Part shown: piece after piece, positions 41,814 through 52,522 of the stretch
Layout of the letters: each line of letters begins with the position of its first letter
How positions within the stretch are numbered: position 1 is the first letter of the stretch
Assembly: GCA_023055425.1 (NCBI GenBank)
Contig: JALGPY010000015.1
Location: 1,364,001 to 1,428,000 of the forward strand
DNA length: 64,000 bases
From: Linanthus parryae
Taxonomy: Eukaryota > Streptophyta > Magnoliopsida > Ericales > Polemoniaceae
Direction of reading: 5' to 3'
Position numbers and translations under genes: made by a program
Notes under the pieces: generated by a model
Database searches by the model: none
What the model was told of the DNA's origin: nothing
What the model saw: only the letters and a program-made list of their open reading frames with translations

Positions 41814-44009
41814 ATAACAAGTTTAGGGATATTACATAAAGCCCCAGATAAGTTCTGAATTTTTATGTGCGTGTACAGGTCGTAGGACCTCTGAAAGAGG
41901 TCTTGCAGGACCTCGTTTTGAAACTCATAGATTCTGTCTTGCTACAGTCAGGTCATGCGACCTATTCAGAAGTCGTGAGACCTCTCTTCTTTGCTTCAAC
42001 CCTCTGTTTTACACTCTGCTGCTTTCTTGCGATCTCTTGTTCCATACGCTGTTGTCTCCTTCTTCTTGCTGCCTGATTGGCTTCTCTGGGTTATGTATGT
42101 TGGGTTCTGATCGGGTTTCAGGTGGTCAATAGGTGGTTTGAGATGTACTGGGTTTGAAGGGTGAGTTTTGTCACGGTGCAGGTTGTGAATTGGTAGTTCA
42201 TTGGGTTTGGATTGTTTAATTGGTTGAACAAAGATGGAGATGAGGTGGTGTTTAATGGGTGATCGGCAGGTTGTATGAACTCTGGTGGTGGTTCTGGGTA
42301 TTTGTTGTGTATAAGGCTAATAGTGGTCGGGTTGTAGTGGGGATTGCAGGTTATTAGGTCATGGCTGAGAGTTATTAGAGGGTGTTTGCAGGTTGATTGG
42401 TGGCCTAATTCAGGTTATGGTGCAGTGTTGATGGTGGTGAATCAATGGAGGTGAAGGCTGGTTGTTGGTATGAGGCGTAGGCAGCTGGGTGTTCATGGCG
42501 GAGTTGAGATTTAATGGTGGTGATGGCGAAGGTGTTAATGGCTGGTGTTATGAAGATTGGATGGTGGTATTACAGTACTGGGTTAAGGTGAGGTTTAGGG
42601 TGTTAAAGGCTGGTGCAAGTTGCTGTGTTGGTTGAGGTTACTAGCAGGTGGTTTAGGTGGTCAGTTTTCAGGTTGTATTTGGGCTAAAATGGGTGGTCTG
42701 GTATTGAATTGGCTGGGTTGTAGGTCTGATGAAGGTGAAGGTGATGATTGTGGATTGTATGGCAGTTTGTTGGAGTTTAGGAGGTGTAGAATAGGTAGGT
42801 TAGTTGATGATGGAGCTAGGTTTGTTGAATGTGGTGGTTTTGGAGGGAGTTTAAAGTCTGGTAATGGGTGTTTGATTGGTCTGGTATGGTTAAATGGTGT
42901 AGCTGGTGATTATTAGGCTGTTATAGGTTGTGAATTTGTTCTGGGGGATAGTTATGTTTACGGAGTAAATGATGAAAAGGTGTTATAGATGGCTGGTGAT
43001 ATTGGTAGGAATTGTATGAGTGCAGGTAGAAGAAGATGATTATGGTGGTTATAAGGCGGGGAAATTGGGCTGAACTAAGGTAGCTTTGTGATGTTAATTC
43101 AGGTGAAGGAAAGGTAATTTGGTGTAATAAATGGTGGTAGATTCAGGTGGCTGAATTTGAGATTGCAGGGATTGTTTGGTGAAATGGTGTTTATGTTATT
43201 GAGATGATAATGGTCTGGTGTGAATTGAGATTAGGTGCAGGTCTGATGTGGAGGTGTTCATGGTACTATACTGCAGGGGGTAATTTGGTAGCATGTTGGG
43301 TGTAGATGGTTCATTTTGGAGGGAATTTAGAGGTAGGTTGGTTTTGTGGAGGCTGATTATTAAACTGGTGAATGAAGGTGGAACTAAAGGGCATGGTGAT
43401 GGAGAATGGCGGTGTAAAGGGCTGGGTTTTAATTGGTAATCTGCAGGGAGTTGTTTGGAGCTAAAAGGATGCTCGGGAGATGATTCAGGATGTTTCAGGA
43501 TAAAATCAGGATTTTCAGGATACTTTAAGATTGCCGGAAAGAAAATAAGGATCCGGATTTTGATCCCGAACTCCGATGAACGTGATTTTTGCACCTTTGG
43601 ATTCCTTTTGCGACGTAGACTTTGTCCATGTAGAGAAATTCCCGTTTCCGGACTGTTTTCCCTTTTTTCTCAATTATTGCCAAAAATTGACGAAAACATC
43701 CAAAACGCGTCAAATTCGCCTATTTCTTCTAATCCGGAGCTCGTTTCTTCTCTCAAATTGATTCCCGCATGCGTAATTCCTGTCAAACAACAACACGAAC
43801 ACTACCACGAAGATCAAATGTGATAAATTATCAAAATAATACTCAAAACCATTAAGAAATGCCCGGATTGTGCTTTTGAAGCTCAAAAACATCCAAAAGT
43901 GCATTTTCTTCATATTTTGGCTCAAATCTCGTAACTTTACACCGAAAAGCACACAAATAACAATGTGAAACGTATATAGGATAAATCTTATTAAGGAGTT
44001 ATCGTGAAC

Positions 44010-45236
44010 TGAGTGACAACATAAAGAATCTGGCACTCAAGGAAAAAGACAATGAAAAATTCTGAAGCCTTGAACCATAGGAAGATGATGATGAGGAGGA
44101 GGAGGAGGAGGAGGAGGAGGAGGAGGAAGCCTTAACCTTGATTTCCAAAGCCTTGGCCAGAATTCTCAAGAAAAAGAGGAACTCTGGGAACAAGGATTAC
44201 AACAAAGAAAATTTCAGATCCTCCAATCGCAAGGATCAGAAAAGTAAGTCTTCTTCACAATCATATAAACCTAAAGTTATGAATTGCTTTGAATGTGGAG
44301 ATGCAGATCACTTGGTGAGAGACTTTCCTCAAAATAAAATGAACAGACAATTTTAAAAGAATTAAAACGAAAACAGAAGGAAGAAAGCAATGGTAGCCTC
44401 ATGGAGTGACTCAGACTCTTCAGACTCGGACTCTGATGATGAGCAAGCCAATCTCTGTTTAATGGACATCAAGATGACCACTCCACTGAGAAGCCAATTG
44501 AAGACATGGTAAAAAAATATCTTATCTAGTCCTTCTGATGTGTTACCTGAAATCCTCAAAAGCATGTTTTTAAATGAGGAGAGTTACAGGAATGAGATTG
44601 ACTCTTTGAAAATGAAAGTTCATGAGCAGGCAAAAGAAAATTTAGATTTGGTTTTCAGAATAAATGTCTTGAAGCTACTAAGTTAAAAATTTATAGTGAC
44701 TTCAAAGCCTTGGAGAGTAGATTCAAAGCTTTGAAATCACATGTCAAAGAAGTAGTTGATCAAAACACTATTTTAACTTACAAGTTTGTTGATCTAAAAA
44801 ATCATTCTGATGATTTAAAAAAACAAAACAATACATTGACTAGTAAGCTTCAAGAATCCAAGAAATTTCTTTTTCTTCAACTTTAGCTGGCTCAGAACAG
44901 AAGTTAAGTCTCATGCTTGGAGGAAGTCTGCAGTCTGTTCACAAAAGTGAAATTGGATATAATCCTAACTTTAAGAGAAAAAGCCAAACCACATTTGTGA
45001 AAGTAGGAAGCAAACATTCACCAAAGTGTCATTATTTCTGTAAAATTGGACATGTAAAAGTAACTTGCCCCTTTAGAAGGACAGAACCTCACATAATGAG
45101 GAACACCTATCCTTATCAGCTTAAGGGACAAGTGAAACAGATTTGGGTTCCAAAAGAAGTTAGACCACCTAATATGGTTGACTCTGAGTATGAATCCAAA
45201 TACTACACTTGGTCTAATAGCCTGTTAAGGCATTGA
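44010..45236 (+). pseudogene. Sirevirus gag, second part, with two damaged zinc knuckles
   Basis: Continues the gag frame broken at 27805. Stops occur at 44061-44063 and shortly after, followed by a (GAG)n/(GAT)n stretch coding an Asp/Glu run (about 44084-44131). The first knuckle reads CFECGDADHLVRDF, with Phe where the last Cys belongs. A region rich in Ser/Asp and a broken coiled segment follow. The second knuckle near 45030 reads CHYFCKIGHVKVTC, with Phe for the second Cys. Sirevirus gag normally has such knuckles just before the protease. Many stops; not functional. Confidence 0.82.
44084..44131 (+). repeat. GAT/GAG trinucleotide microsatellite in Sirevirus gag
   Basis: (GAT)3 then about (GAG)13, coding an acidic run. 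Confidence 0.85.
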
Positions 45237-45243
45237 CTGATTT

Positions 45244-46712
45244 TTGCAGGATGTCACCAAAGCTTTGAAAGATCATAAATGGATATTGGATAGTGGATGT
45301 TCCAGACATATGAGTGGGAAGAAATCTTTATTCTCAGAACTGAAAAAACAATTAGAGGGAACAATCACACTTGGTGACAAAGAAAAGTGCAACATAATTG
45401 GTATTGGAAGTGTTGGTAACAATTCTGAAAATTCAATTTATGATGTTTATTTAGTTGATGGTCTTTAGTATAATTTGTTGATTATTTCTCAGCTTTGTGA
45501 CAAAGGTAATAAGGTTGTTTTTGACAAGGAGAAATGTGTGGTGAAGATGAGAAATCAGGCTATTGCATTCTCACTGCTCCTAGGTCACATAATGTTTATG
45601 CACTGTGTACTAACAAAGTTGCAGGTGATAGTCTGAAATGTCTCAAAGCTTTGAAGGATGACTCAAAACTATGGCACAGAAAGCTTGGTCATATAAGCAT
45701 GCATTCCTTGAATAAACTCATCTCAAAATATCTGGTAAGGGGATTGCCAATCCTTAAATTCAAAGATAATGAGTTTTTCAAGGCATGTACTCAAGGTAAA
45801 CAAACCAGAAGCTCATTCAAGTCAAAGAATTTTGTAAGTACCTCCAGACCCTTAGAAATGCTGCATATAGATTTGTGTGGTCCAATGAGGGTTCAAACAA
45901 CCAGAGGTAAGAGATATATTCTTGTTATAGTTGATGATTACTCTATATATACTTGGGTTATGTTTATTAGAGAAAAGTCTGAAGCATTATCTGAATTTTA
46001 TAAACTTTGCAAGGAGATTCAAACTTTGAAAAACTTACATGTTGCTTCTATTAGAAGTGATCATGGTAGGGAATTTGATCAACTTGATTTTGATTTATTT
46101 TGTGCAATGTATGGTATCTCACACAACTTTTCTGCACCTAGAACACCTCAGCAAATTGGTGTAGTTGAGAGAAAAAATAGGACTCTTGAAGACATGTCTA
46201 GAACCATGTTACTTGAAAGTAATTTTCCAAAATCTTTGTGGGCCAAAGATGTTAATACTGCCAACTATGTACTCAATAGATGTTTGATCAGGCCAATTTT
46301 GAAGAAAACCCCTTATGAACTGTTTAAAGGCAAGAAGCCTACTGTTTCTTACTTTAAGCCTTTTGGCTGTACTTGTTTTGTGCATAACAATGGCAAAGAT
46401 AATCTTGGTAAGTTTGATGCTAGAAGTGTTGAAGATGTGTTTCTTGGTTATTCTCAAACCTGGAAAGCTTACAGGGTTTACAATAAGAGATCTAAGGTTG
46501 TAGAGGAGAGTATTCATGTTGTTTGTGATGAAAGTATTGATGATTCTCTGAGTGGAAGTTTTCCAGATCTTAGTATGAATAAATATGAGGCTTATGAAGA
46601 CCTTGAGAAAGTCAGCAAGAGCAAAACTAAGCATCAAAAACTTTCAGAAGAATCTCAAGGCCTTGAACCCCCTGTCGAGCCAAAATCTCAAAGCCTTGAG
46701 ATAGAGAATTAA
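45244..46712 (+). pseudogene. Sirevirus protease and integrase
   Basis: The protease (45244-45468) has the Sirevirus motif WILDSGCSRHMSG and is cut by a TAG at 45466-45468. After a frameshift the integrase frame (45534-46712) is open for about 390 codons: LWHRKLGHISMHSL, catalytic Asp in HIDLCGP, Asp in IRSDHGREF, Glu in VVERKNRT. In the zinc finger the first Cys of the CxxC pair is Phe (EFFKAC), and the usual QQNG before the Glu is QQIG. It ends at a TAA in the linker to RT. A relic with most landmarks readable. Confidence 0.86.
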
Positions 46713-48048
46713 CAGGAAATATGATGCTCCTTCTACTGTATCAAGAACTCAAAGCCTTGAAGGTCCATACACTTGGACACCCAGAAAGAAGTTCAAATAT
46801 CTCTAAGATCATCCTTCTGAGAATATTATATCAGATCCAACAACTGGAACTCAGACAAGAGGACAATTGAGAAATCTATGTGCATTCAGTGCTTTTGTAT
46901 CACTCATTGAGCCCAAAAATGCTAAGGAAGCATTAGAAGATGTAGACTGGATTATTGCAATGCAGAATGAGCTGAATGAGTTTGAAAGGAACAAGGTCTG
47001 GAATTTGGTTCCTCGACCAAAAGATCAATTAGTGATTGGAACAAGATGGGTGTTCAGAAATAAACTTGATGAAAAAGGTAAGGTTGTGAGAAACAAAGCA
47101 AGACTGGTTGCACAGGGATACAATCAAGAGGAAGGTATTGATTGAGGAAACATTTTCCCCTGTTGCAAGAGTTTTCAAGTCTAATGTGCAGGGAATTTGA
47201 AATGAGCTTGATGGGAGAACTGAATTTCTTTCTTGGAATTCATGTACATCAAATGAAGAAAGGATTTTTTTGCATCAAGGAAAGTACACCCTGGACTTGT
47301 TAAACAAGTATAACATGTCATAGTCCAAGGTTGTAACGACCCCTATGATTTCATCACTTTCTTTAGACAAGGACACAACTGGTAAGAGTGTAAATCAGAA
47401 AGAATATAGAGGTATGATTGATTCACTTTTGTATCTAACTGCTAGTAGACCAGATATTATGTTTAAAGTGTGCATGTGTGCAAGGTTTCAGGCTGATCAT
47501 AAAGAAATTCATTTAATTGCTGTGAAAAGGATTTTTAGATATTTTAATGGAACCAAAGACTTGGGGCTTTGGTTTCCAAGAAGGACTAACTTTTTGTTGA
47601 GTGGATATTCAGATGCAGACTTTGCAAGATACAAAGTAGAAAAAAAGAGAACTTCTGGTTGCTGCCAGTTTCTTGGATCTTCATTGATAAGTTGGCATTC
47701 AAAGAAGCAGAATTCAGTAGCCTTGTCAACTGCAGAAGCTGAATAAATTGCAGATGGAGCTTTCTGTTCACATGTTTTATTGGATATGATTTCAGAAATG
47801 TTCCTATTAACTGTGACAATACAAGTGCCATTTCAATATCAAAGAATCCAGTACAGGATTCAAGGACAAAGCATATAGATGTGAGACATCATTTTCTTAG
47901 AGATCACACAGAGAAAGGTGACATTGTTCTAGCTTTTATTTCTACTTCTAAGCAAATAGCTTATATTTTCTCTAAACCACTGCCATATGAGAGGTTTGCA
48001 TCCCTAAGGCTTGAATTGGGTATGTTAAACGAGGATGCATTGGTTTAG
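46713..48048 (+). pseudogene. Sirevirus RT (core deleted) and RNase H
   Basis: The RT front is readable at 46867-47145 (ALEDVDWIIAMQNELNEFERNKVW, RWVFRNKLDEKG, KARLVAQGYNQEEGID). At about 47180-47200 it jumps to the RT end (LNFFLGIHVHQ-like), so the part with the YVDD catalytic motif is gone. 47345-47746 is the RT tail and RNase H (YSDADFARYK, ISWHSKKQNSVALSTAEAE). After stops, further RNase H remnants reach about 48048, next to a purine tract TTTAGGGGGAGT. Confidence 0.83.
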
Positions 48049-48489
48049 GGGGAGTAATCAGTCACTATGTGCAGTATCTGTGTGATTTCAAAGCCTTGAG
48101 ATTATATTTTCTGGAGCCTTGAAAATATAGCTCAAATCTTTGAAGTTTATGTATTACTCTGAAACTTCTCAAAGCTTTGAACTACTGTTTCATTGCTGTG
48201 ATGAGTGGATTTGCATCATCTTTAAAAAAAAGGATCATGAAAAATTTTGTGTTATCTTTTTAGATAATTACATAATCTTTTCAAATGTTCAGAGATTTGA
48301 TCAAAATATCTACAAATATCTTGAAAATTTTCTCAAATCTTTTTTCATGCAAATCTCCTACTTTTAGTCAAACTCTCTACCTACTTAAGCCAGCTTCAAG
48401 ACTTATTTTCTCTCATTCTCTACTTCAATATCTTTGTCTTTATCTCTATCTCTCTCCTCATTTTATCAATCTCTCAAACCCTAACCCAA
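48049..48489 (+). other. Sirevirus spacer between pol and the extra gene
   Basis: AT- and pyrimidine-rich. It begins with a polypurine-like tract (about 48047-48058) and holds two strong copies of the TCAAAGCYTTGA palindrome (48087, 48168). A 5'-leader-like CT-rich stretch precedes the next frame. Confidence 0.5.
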
Positions 48490-50336
48490 ATGGAGAGAAA
48501 ATCCGAAAGAATCAAGCAGCTAGGTCAGACCTCCAACAAGAGGGTGAAGAGAAAAGATAACAGAAAGATCACCATTCATGGATCAGACTCAAAATACACG
48601 GCTAGAGTTCATGAGACCTCACCCACTGCAAAGACGACCAAGAAAGGGAAGGAAGTTCAAGAAGAAACTAGGGCTGGGTTAGATTCAGAATCTGCAACAG
48701 AGGAGGTGGTGAAAGAAAATGGGAACAAGGATCAGGGGGAGGAGTCAAGCAAGAAGAAGAAAGAAGTGATTGGTGGTGAGAAGAAAGCAGAAGCAACCCC
48801 AAAGAAGAAGGGTGAAGAAACCACTGAGAAGAAGAGGGTGAAACACAGTGTAGTAAAACCAAAAAAGCCACAAACTTTGGTAGAATCTCTTGCCTGAATC
48901 TTGGTTTGTTAATTCCAATGTCAAGAAGGTATGGATGGATGGGTATGCATCTTCAAAGGTGTCTTTTTGTAGTATGATTACTTCTGATTTATTGGAGATT
49001 TTAGACTTAGACTACATTAAGAACTTGAGAATTTCATCTGTTGGAAGTATGTTAAACCCACCCTCAGAAGCCTACCCTAGGTTAACCAGACTGTTTTATT
49101 TGAATCTGGTTCAAGAGCTTGATGACAATGATAGATACATCCTAACCTCAAAGGTGGCTGGAGTGGACATTAGGTTAGTTCACAGGGTGTTCTCCAAATT
49201 TTTTTGAGTGCCTAGGAAGTATATGGTTGGTGACTATCCTGATAGAAAAGAGATCCTAGAGAAAGCCAAAGCTATGTTTTTCTTAGAGGGAACCACTTCT
49301 TAACCCAAGCATTTAACACATTCTGTGTTCAACTGTGAAGCCAAAATCCTATTTTCCATTATTATGAGGTTTTGTGGTACCCAGGGAATACTCCAAAGAG
49401 TTGGTAACATACAAGGTTTTAATCCCGATGTACTTGATTTGTCAAGGGTTTGAGGTAGATCTTCCTAATGTGGTGATGGAACACATGGTCTACTATGTGA
49501 CTAGGACTAGAAACCACTCTAAACCCTATGCCAATGTTTTACCACTGTTTTCAAACATTTTGGAGTGTCTTTGAAGGATGAATAGTAGATTACTACTGGT
49601 TTTGGGATAGTTGATGAAGCATCCCTTCAAAGGATTGGGATTGTGTATTCTGCTAAGGGAAAGTGGAAGTTCTATTCATAGTTGAGTGCAAAAGAGCTGA
49701 AGGAAAAGGAGTTCATCAAACCTAGAGCTGCTTCAACCCCTAAGGTGCCTGGTCATCTGGATTTCTCACAGATTATAGATAGGGTTGAGGTTCTGGAAGA
49801 TGGTGTGGAGGATTTGAGACAGGGATTGTTTGACTTGTCCAATGATCTGACTAAGTTCAAAGGTTAGGTGTTTAACAAGCTTGACCTGATCATCAAAGGT
49901 TTGGATCTAGAGAAAGTGCCTTCTTCAGAAAGCAGAGAGACCAGCATTGATTCAGAAGAAGTTCTGGGAGAAGCTCTCAAAAAACAGAAGAAGAAGAAGA
50001 AGAAGAAGAAGAAGAAGAAGAAGAAGAAGAAGAAGAAGAAAGGTATTCTTGTTGTTCTGACATCAAAGGATCTCTTTGATCAGTTTGACGAAGAGGCAGA
50101 TGACGAGGCAATTGTTGCTAGAGAAAGCTGAAGAGGAAGCTGCTAATATGGAAAAATTGGTTGATGAGGTTGTTGATAAGATGAAAACTGAGGAAGCTCA
50201 TAGAAAGAAAGTTGCAGAGCAAGGAGAGGAAGCTGAGGAACAGGCTGAAGATGCAGAATTCTCAGAAGAAGAACAAGAAGAGACTCAGGGCAAAGGAAAA
50301 GGAACAGCAAAGTCTACAAGATCTTCAAAGCCTTGA
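48490..50336 (+). pseudogene. Sirevirus extra (envelope-like) coding region
   Basis: Starts with an ATG at 48490 and a very basic, Lys/Glu-rich head (MERKSERIKQLGQTSNKRVK) of about 135 codons. It then continues, through frameshifts and stops, as a globular part (48890-49207: LDLDYIKNLRISSVG, RYILTSKVAGVDIRLVHRVFSKFF; 49374-49574: YKVLIPMYLICQGFEVDLPNVVMEHM), a coiled-coil part (49682-49867: IIDRVEVLEDGVEDLRQGLFDL) and a Lys run and Glu-rich tail. Its place after pol matches the env-like genes of SIRE-type elements. I see no convincing signal peptide or membrane segment, so 'envelope' is only a positional label. Confidence 0.65.
49986..50041 (+). repeat. AAG trinucleotide microsatellite
   Basis: About 18 AAG repeats coding a Lys run within the extra gene. 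A poly(A) tract of about 23 follows at 50398-50420. Confidence 0.9.
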
Positions 50337-50465
50337 GCCTCATCTCTCTATTCTTTCTACTCTCTTCAGTCCAGAAGCTTAGGCTATTACTCCTATTTAA
50401 AAAAAAAAAAAAAAAAAAAAACTCTGAACAGATCCAACATTTTCTTCAACTATTTTGATGAAAGT

Positions 50466-50684
50466 CAAAAAGGGGGAGAAGATTATGTGTTTTTATTATG
50501 ATGTTTAGTATCTGGTTTTGTGATGTGTAATAAATTGTGGATCTGGTGATGTTTATCTATGCAATGATGTGGTTTTTTTTTAATTTATGTTCAATTTATG
50601 GTCTGTGATTTATTTATTGCTCTTTGTAAGTTGCAGGATATCAATATTCAGATAATGTGTTTTGTCTTTCATGAAGGGGGAGAT
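50466..50684 (+). other. Two polypurine tracts before the Sirevirus 3' LTR
   Basis: AAAAAGGGGGAGAAG at 50467-50482 and GAAGGGGGAGAT at 50673-50684, the latter abutting the LTR. With the tract at about 48050 this makes three. Multiple polypurine tracts upstream of the 3' LTR are a known Sirevirus trait. Confidence 0.75.
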
Positions 50685-52190
50685 TGATAAGTCTGAAGCT
50701 CATTGATATTATGATATGAAAATACAGGCAGCGGGCTTAGCTCCTTGATTATGAAAGCCAGAAACACAAGCATACGAAATTGCTAAGTACCGAAGCTCCA
50801 AAGTTTTGAGTTACTGTAGCAGTTCTTGTATGTTGTATTTCTCTAACTATTTTGTGCGGGTTTTGGTTATGTTTTGATAATGATTAGCTTAGTTATATAA
50901 TTATATTCAGCAATCTGTGTTCTAAGATGATCACTGCAGGATTAAGTTGGATTGAAAATCCAATATACATTATGGTAAAGTTAGCAAGCAAATCTTCAAA
51001 TCTTAGAGTCTTTCTACTCACTCTTTACTGCTAAGTTCTGCTAACTATCTTTCTGTGTGCAGATGGATTCAGTGTTACTTGGATATTGTTACATGCTGAT
51101 TATTTTCTGTTATTGTGGAATCTATATTGGTTATTCGATATATTCATGAGATTAAGTATACTTGTTAAACTTAGAACTATCAGCAGACAAGTCTAGCATG
51201 ATTTTCTCTTTATTGGTTAACTGCTGTTTCAAGCAGATCTCTTTGCTAGATTGTATTATTAATTGTTTGATCTTGTTTGCTAAGTATTTGCAGGTTTGTT
51301 GGATTCTCCAACATCCATAAACATATCAACAATGTATTCAAATTGAGATGTTAACAGGAGCTTATCAGATAGGAGATATTTTAGGAATTATGTTCCTGAA
51401 ATCTCTCAAGTTAGTTGCAGACTGAAAACACCTACATAAGTTTGAATTGCAGAGACCTATAAGAGACACATGGGTCGTGATTTTGAAGAGGACAATCATC
51501 TGGGAAGATCAATTACATAGAGCTCTTCAAATCATTCAGGGATTCAACTCAAGCAGGTTGAAGATCATTCAAACCCTGAAGAACTCTTCCAGGCTTTAAA
51601 CAGCTTATTCTTTCTGAGTTCTTCTCTATGTACTTAATTGTATCATCTTTTCTTCATTTCTAAAACCTCACTAAACTTAGTAGTTTGGTTGTTCAAGTGA
51701 ACAACAAGATGTTCTTAATATTTTAACAGGTTGTAGCATGTAACTAGATAGGTTGGGAACCACAAGCTGTATAAGTGTAAGGTAGCTCACTTAGGCTTGA
51801 GATCTAGGACTATATCTGGGTGATTAATAAGAAGTTGTGTTTGAATCCTGGAAGGATTAGATCCCTGAGGCAGAGACTAGGTCCAATTGTAACTAAAATC
51901 TATAAAATATTTGTGTTCTTGCTACTTACTTTTGCTGCATTTCTTTACAGTTTGAATTGGAAGTTTCAAAGTTTTAAAGTTTTCCAAATCTCAAAGCTTT
52001 GAAGCCTCTATACTCTGCTATTATATCTTTAAGCTTCACAAATATCTTTCAAATCTTTGAGATATCAACAGCTTGTTCTACTTAAGTTTCAAAAACTTGA
52101 GTTTTGGCAAAAGCTAGCATACTCTATTCAACCCCCCCCCCCCTTCTAGAGTATTATTATACCTGTTTACACCTACATTACACACTTTCA
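50685..52190 (+). repeat. 3' LTR of the Sirevirus-like element
   Basis: 1,506 bp, matching 25578-27080 with many substitutions. Several TCAAAGCTTTGA palindromes of the 5' LTR are degraded here. Followed by ATTAC, the second copy of the target duplication (52191-52195). Confidence 0.93.
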
Positions 52191-52522
52191 ATTACTCATT
52201 CGTCGTTCGTCGATGAATGAATACAATAATCATGTTTGTCGACGAATGAGCAACTAATAACCAGATTTGTAAATGAATGAGATCAAATAGTTAAATCTTG
52301 TTTGCAGAAGAATCTGTTAGTGTTAATTTTACTTTTATGGTTCTTATAATTTCAATTATACCCTAAATGGAGTCAATCACTTGAAACAAAAGTCGCCAAG
52401 GTATGTCCAAGAGCAAATTCCTGGCGTGGTTTCCTCCTATTTTTTATTTTGCTATTTAAGCCCCACTAAGGTAAATTCATTGATCTATCTGACAGATTTC
52501 TCAAAACCTTGGCGATCTTCCA
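52191..52522 (+). other. Flank right of the Sirevirus and upstream of the VPS16 fragment
   Basis: Begins with ATTCGTCG-type motifs and their inverted form (GTCGACGAATGA, about 52237), continuing the series of 25335-25550. The last 150 bp may be the 5' untranslated leader of the VPS16 fragment; a promoter cannot be pinpointed. Confidence 0.5.

Larger units (their letters stand above)
27806..44004 (-). mobile_element. Athila-like Ty3/gypsy element lacking RT and integrase
   Basis: Minus-strand element inserted in the Sirevirus gag. Its long LTRs have a sense start TGATAACTCC and an end CGGAGATCGTGTCA. It has an Asp-tRNA-type primer site and Athila-type gag and protease (GLCDLGASINLMPFS). No RT, RNase H or integrase remains: the protease is followed by an AGCGCTTATTGGGAGGCAACCC-type motif (33145-33170) and then long noncoding sequence. 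It is therefore a non-autonomous derivative. Its 5' LTR was later interrupted by the Ale element. Confidence 0.88.
35899..44004 (-). repeat. 5' LTR of the Athila element, interrupted by the Ale insertion
   Basis: LTR sequence at 35899-36775 and 41819-44004, split by the Ale element. The outer end reads CGATAACTCC on the element strand in place of TGATAACTCC, so the terminal dinucleotide has mutated. It retains about 290 bp (42262-42555) missing in the other LTR. Confidence 0.9.
25578..52190 (+). mobile_element. Sirevirus-like Ty1/copia element interrupted by nested insertions
   Basis: LTRs of 1,503 and 1,506 bp (TGATAAGTCTG...CACACTTTCA), Met-tRNA primer site, UBN2 gag, LDSGCSRHM protease, copia integrase, partial RT and RNase H, a long extra coding region after pol and several purine tracts before the 3' LTR. 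These are Sirevirus (SIRE/Maximus) traits. Without the Athila insertion it would be about 10.4 kb. LTR divergence of about 8-10% over the first 335 bp (hand count) makes it the oldest of the three nested insertions. Every coding part is broken. Confidence 0.9.
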
